64,000 nt of DNA, from the NCBI GenBank assembly GCA_947652605.1, contig OX393578.1:58287415-58351414 (forward strand), read 5' to 3'. Numbering within the stretch: the first letter of the stretch is position 1; each line of letters opens with the position of its first letter. Positions 60,901 through 64,000 of the stretch are shown here, in pieces. The DNA comes from Elmis aenea (taxonomy: Eukaryota > Arthropoda > Insecta > Coleoptera > Elmidae). Under the pieces are notes generated by a model, which saw only the letters and a list, made by a program, of their open reading frames with translations, was not told the origin of the DNA and searched no databases. The translations under genes were made by a program, and so were the position numbers.

Positions 60901-63108
60901 CTAATAACAGCTTCGTTTAATTTTTATTGGATTTTTACTACTAAATGTCTCTCGACAGCCACCGATCCAAAAGCATTTTTTAATAACTCATTCTCTATAA
61001 CAAATTTTTTTTTTCCATGCAAGTTCCCAACTGATCGAGTCCACTATACTTTATAAATTCATATTTGAGACCAAATAACAGCTTCGTTTAATTTTTATTG
61101 GATTTTTACTACTAAATGTCTCTCGACAGCCACCGATCCAAAAGCAATTTTTTAATAACTCATTCTCTATCACAAAAATTATTATTTCCATGCAAGTTTC
61201 CAACTGACCTAGTCCACTATACTTTATAAATTCATATTTGAGACCTAATAACAGCTTCGTTTAATTTTTATTGGATTTTTACTACTAAATGTCTCTCGAC
61301 AGCCACCGATCCAAAAGCAATTTTTTAATAACTCATTCTCTATCACAAAAATTATTATTTCCATGCAAGTTTCCAACTGACCAAGTCCGCTATACTTTAT
61401 AAACTCATATTTGAGACCAAATAACAGCTTCGTTTTATTTTTATTGGATTTTTACTACTAAATGTCTCTCGACAGCCACCGATCCAAAAGCAATTTTTTA
61501 ATAACTCATTCTCTATCACAAAAATTATTATTTCCATGCAAGTTCCCAACTGACCTAGTCCACTATACTTTATAAATTCATATTTGAGACCAAATAATAG
61601 CTTCGTTTAATTTTTATTGTATTTTTACTACTAAATGTCTCTCGACAGCCACCGATCCAAAAGCAATTTTTTAATAACTCATTCTCTATCACAAATTTTT
61701 TTTTTCCATGCAAGTTCCCAACTGATCGAGTCCACTATACTTTATAAATTCATATTTGAGACCAAATAACAGCTTCGTTTAATTTTTATTGGATTTTTAC
61801 TACTAAATGTCTCTCGACAGCCACCGATCCAAAAGCAATTTTTTAATAACTCATTCTCTATCACAAAAATTATTATTTCCATGCAAGTTTCCAACTGACC
61901 TAGTCCACTATACTTTATAAATTCATATTTGAGACCTAATAACAGCTTCGTTTAATTTTTATTGGATTTTTACTACTAAATGTCTCTCGACAGCCACCGA
62001 TCCAAAAGCAATTTTTTAATAACTCATTCTCTATCACAAAAATTATTATTTCCATGCAAGTTTCCAACTGACCAAGTCCGCTATACTTTATAAACTCATA
62101 TTTGAGACCAAATAACAGCTTCGTTTTATTTTTATTGGATTTTTACTACTAAATGTCTCTCGACAGCCACCGATCCAAAAGCAATTTTTTAATAACTCAT
62201 TCTCTATCACAAAAATTATTATTTCCATGCAAGTTTCCAACTGACCTAGTCCACTATACTTTATAAATTCATATTTGAGACCAAATAATAGCTTCGTTTA
62301 ATTTTTATTGTATTTTTACTACTAAATGTCTCTCGACAGCCACCGATCTAAAAGCAATTTTTTAATAACTCATTCTCTATCACAAATTTTTTTTTTCCAT
62401 GCAAGTTCCCAACTGATCGAGTCCACTATACTTTATAAATTCATATTTGAGACCAAATAACAGCTTCGTTTAATTTTTATTGGATTTTTACTACTAAATG
62501 TCTCTCGACAGCCACCGATCCAAAAGCAATTTTTTAATAACTCATTCTGTATCACAAAAATTATTATTTCCATGCAAGTTTCCAACTGACCTAGTCCACT
62601 ATACTTTATAAATTCATATTTGAGACCAAATAACAGCTTCGTTTAATTTTTATTGGATTTTTACTATTAAATGTCTCTCGACAGCCACCGATCCAAAAGC
62701 AATTTTTTAATAACTCATTCTCCATCATAAAAATTATTATTTCCATGCAAGTTTCCAACTGACCTAGTCCACTATACTTTATAAATTCATATTTGAGACC
62801 AAATAACAGCTTCGTTTAATTTGTATTGGATTTTTACTACTAAATGTCTCTCGACAGCCACCGATCCAAAAGCAATTTTTTAATAACTCATTCTCTATCA
62901 CAAAAATTATTATTTCCATGCAAGTTTCCAACTGACCAAGTCCACTATACTTTATAAATTCATATTTGAGACCTAAATACAGCTTCGTTTAATTTTTATT
63001 GGATTTTTACTCCTAAATGTCTCTCAACAGAGGTTGTACACACCTGGATTGTAGCAGTTAAACTGCACCTCTGCCTTCGAAATGGAAACATATCATTTGC
63101 ACATAGTG
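54930..63108 (+). repeat. 173-bp satellite array, about 47 copies, with hairpin-insert variants
   Basis: Monomers of 172-173 bp contain CCATGCAAGTTTCCAACTGA, TAGTCCACTATACTTTATAA, AACAGCTTCGTTTAATTTTT, ACTAAATGTCTCTCGACAGC and TTTTTTAATAACTCATTCTC. The first copies (54930-55100) are clearly diverged. Eight monomers (inserts starting near 56913, 57488, 57893, 58124, 58701, 60145, 60723, 63029) replace GACAGCCACCGATCCAAAAG with a segment of about 90 bp starting AACAGAGGTTGTACACACCT. The array stops at the last of these. Insert spacings of 575, 577 and 578 bp show duplicated multi-monomer blocks. It shares no recognisable sequence with the 159-bp family. Confidence 0.95.
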
Positions 63109-64000
63109 CCATAGTGGTACTTAATATTTTAAAAATTAATAATTGTCTCGGGATTTCTAGGCGAGACCATGTATGTCACTTTTAATTCACAAATACGTCA
63201 CCGAATTTCTCGGTGAGGCCTCGTATGCTATTTTTTAATCACCTTGAATGACCTTTAAACCTTTTAGTACAGAGAATCGCTGACAAGTTTGACCGCAATT
63301 CGACCTTTAATTAGTTGCTGATTTTGCCACCTGTCTTTTTTGAAAGAGAACCCGATTGGTGGCGCCACGTTAGCAAAAATCACGGCAATATACCTAACTA
63401 AAAATTACAAAGTTTATTAAAGGTGGTAAATACAAATCGACATACAAAATTTCGTCTAGAAATAAGGAAAAAAGCGTGAAAATTTGGTCTACATGTAATT
63501 ATTGCTTTTATACGTCAGTTTGGAAATGATTTTTCACAGTTACTTTTTACAAAATGCATTTGTACCTTTAGTTTCTTTAGAAACGGCCAAATTAATTTTT
63601 ACAGCTCTTCTAAACATTGAAAAAAGTTCAGTGTATATTATAGCCTTGCATTTTATTTTGTAAAATAGGCAAATGTTTCGCAATGGTCTTTATATTTTCT
63701 GAAAATGTTAAAGACACCATTAGTAATGAGAAGTTTTGAAAAATATTCCAACGGTATACCTTGTGTTGTAGTAACAAAAATATTTAGAAGTTCTTTTTAT
63801 TGAATTATTTAACATTATGTAACTGAAAAAACATAAGTAAGGTGTTATGTTTACATTAGTATTTATTAGTTACATTTGAATCAATCTATGGTTAATGAAA
63901 AATTACAATTTTTCGCTCAGATATTCCCTCGAAGCTATATCACTGTTGGTGTTGCAAAAAATGCTGGTGCAACCAGTACATCCACTCTGACAAGCATGTC
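63109..64000. other. Unrecognised sequence right of the satellite
   Basis: Immediately outside the array two related stretches occur (ATTTCTAGGCGAGACC near 63152 and ATTTCTCGGTGAGGCC near 63203), each followed by GTATG. TGGCGCCAC at about 63367 resembles a retroelement primer-binding site, but no LTR was found. No gene recognised. Confidence 0.45.

Noticed and set aside
63360..63375. TGGCGCCAC, like a retroelement primer-binding site
   Set aside because: No LTR, no matching repeat and no pol-like frame nearby.

Overview
The window is AT-rich animal DNA with short introns and canonical GT-AG splice sites. It carries single-copy cellular genes, a very high load of small inverted-repeat transposons and two large satellite arrays. 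Gene content (PLAG-type zinc-finger protein, GPAA1, ncd-like kinesin-14, Rab33, V-ATPase subunit G, DPM1, kappaB-Ras) and the intron style fit an insect. A beetle is my guess from the repeat style; nothing in the sequence proves it. All gene models are my own splice joins from sequence; each one closes in frame.

Layout. 1-9192 (+): the 3' seven exons of a DPP-IV family (S9B) gene whose catalytic serine is replaced by glycine. Its introns hold a 2.3-kb palindromic DNA transposon, a dead LINE fragment and a hairpin MITE. 11462-13162 (+): a seven-finger PLAG-family transcription factor. 15124-20517 (+): GPAA1, the GPI transamidase subunit, in eight exons, with a minisatellite and a second tandem repeat in its introns. 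20518-28463: no cellular gene found; a short stretch of 159-bp satellite, a 1.5-kb heptamer array and three foldback/MITE elements. 28472-31671 (+): ncd-like kinesin-14, whose intron holds tandem copies of a LINE 3' coding tail. 31893-33093: a second copy of a foldback family. 35591-36566 (-): Rab33, divergent from 37180-38033 (+), V-ATPase subunit G. 38340-46097: about 49 copies of a 159-bp satellite, bracketed by a 33-35-bp inverted repeat with TTAA at both outer edges. 46430-47526 (-): DPM1, head-to-head with 47654-48366 (+), kappaB-Ras. 49700-54164 (-): an intact-looking Ty3/gypsy LTR retrotransposon with identical LTRs. 54930-63108: about 47 copies of an unrelated 173-bp satellite, some carrying a hairpin-containing insert. 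63109-64000: nothing recognised.

The cellular genes do not form one pathway. GPAA1 and DPM1 both serve the ER GPI/dolichol pathway: DPM1 makes dolichol-phosphate mannose, which is used in GPI-anchor assembly, and GPAA1 helps attach the finished anchor. They lie about 26 kb apart, which I regard as coincidence.

The points most worth checking are the TIR/TTAA-bracketed satellite array, the palindromic transposons built by inverted duplication of one end of a larger element, the predicted N-terminal membrane anchor on DPM1, the overlapping upstream ORF on the PLAG gene, and the hairpin insert spread inside the 173-bp satellite.
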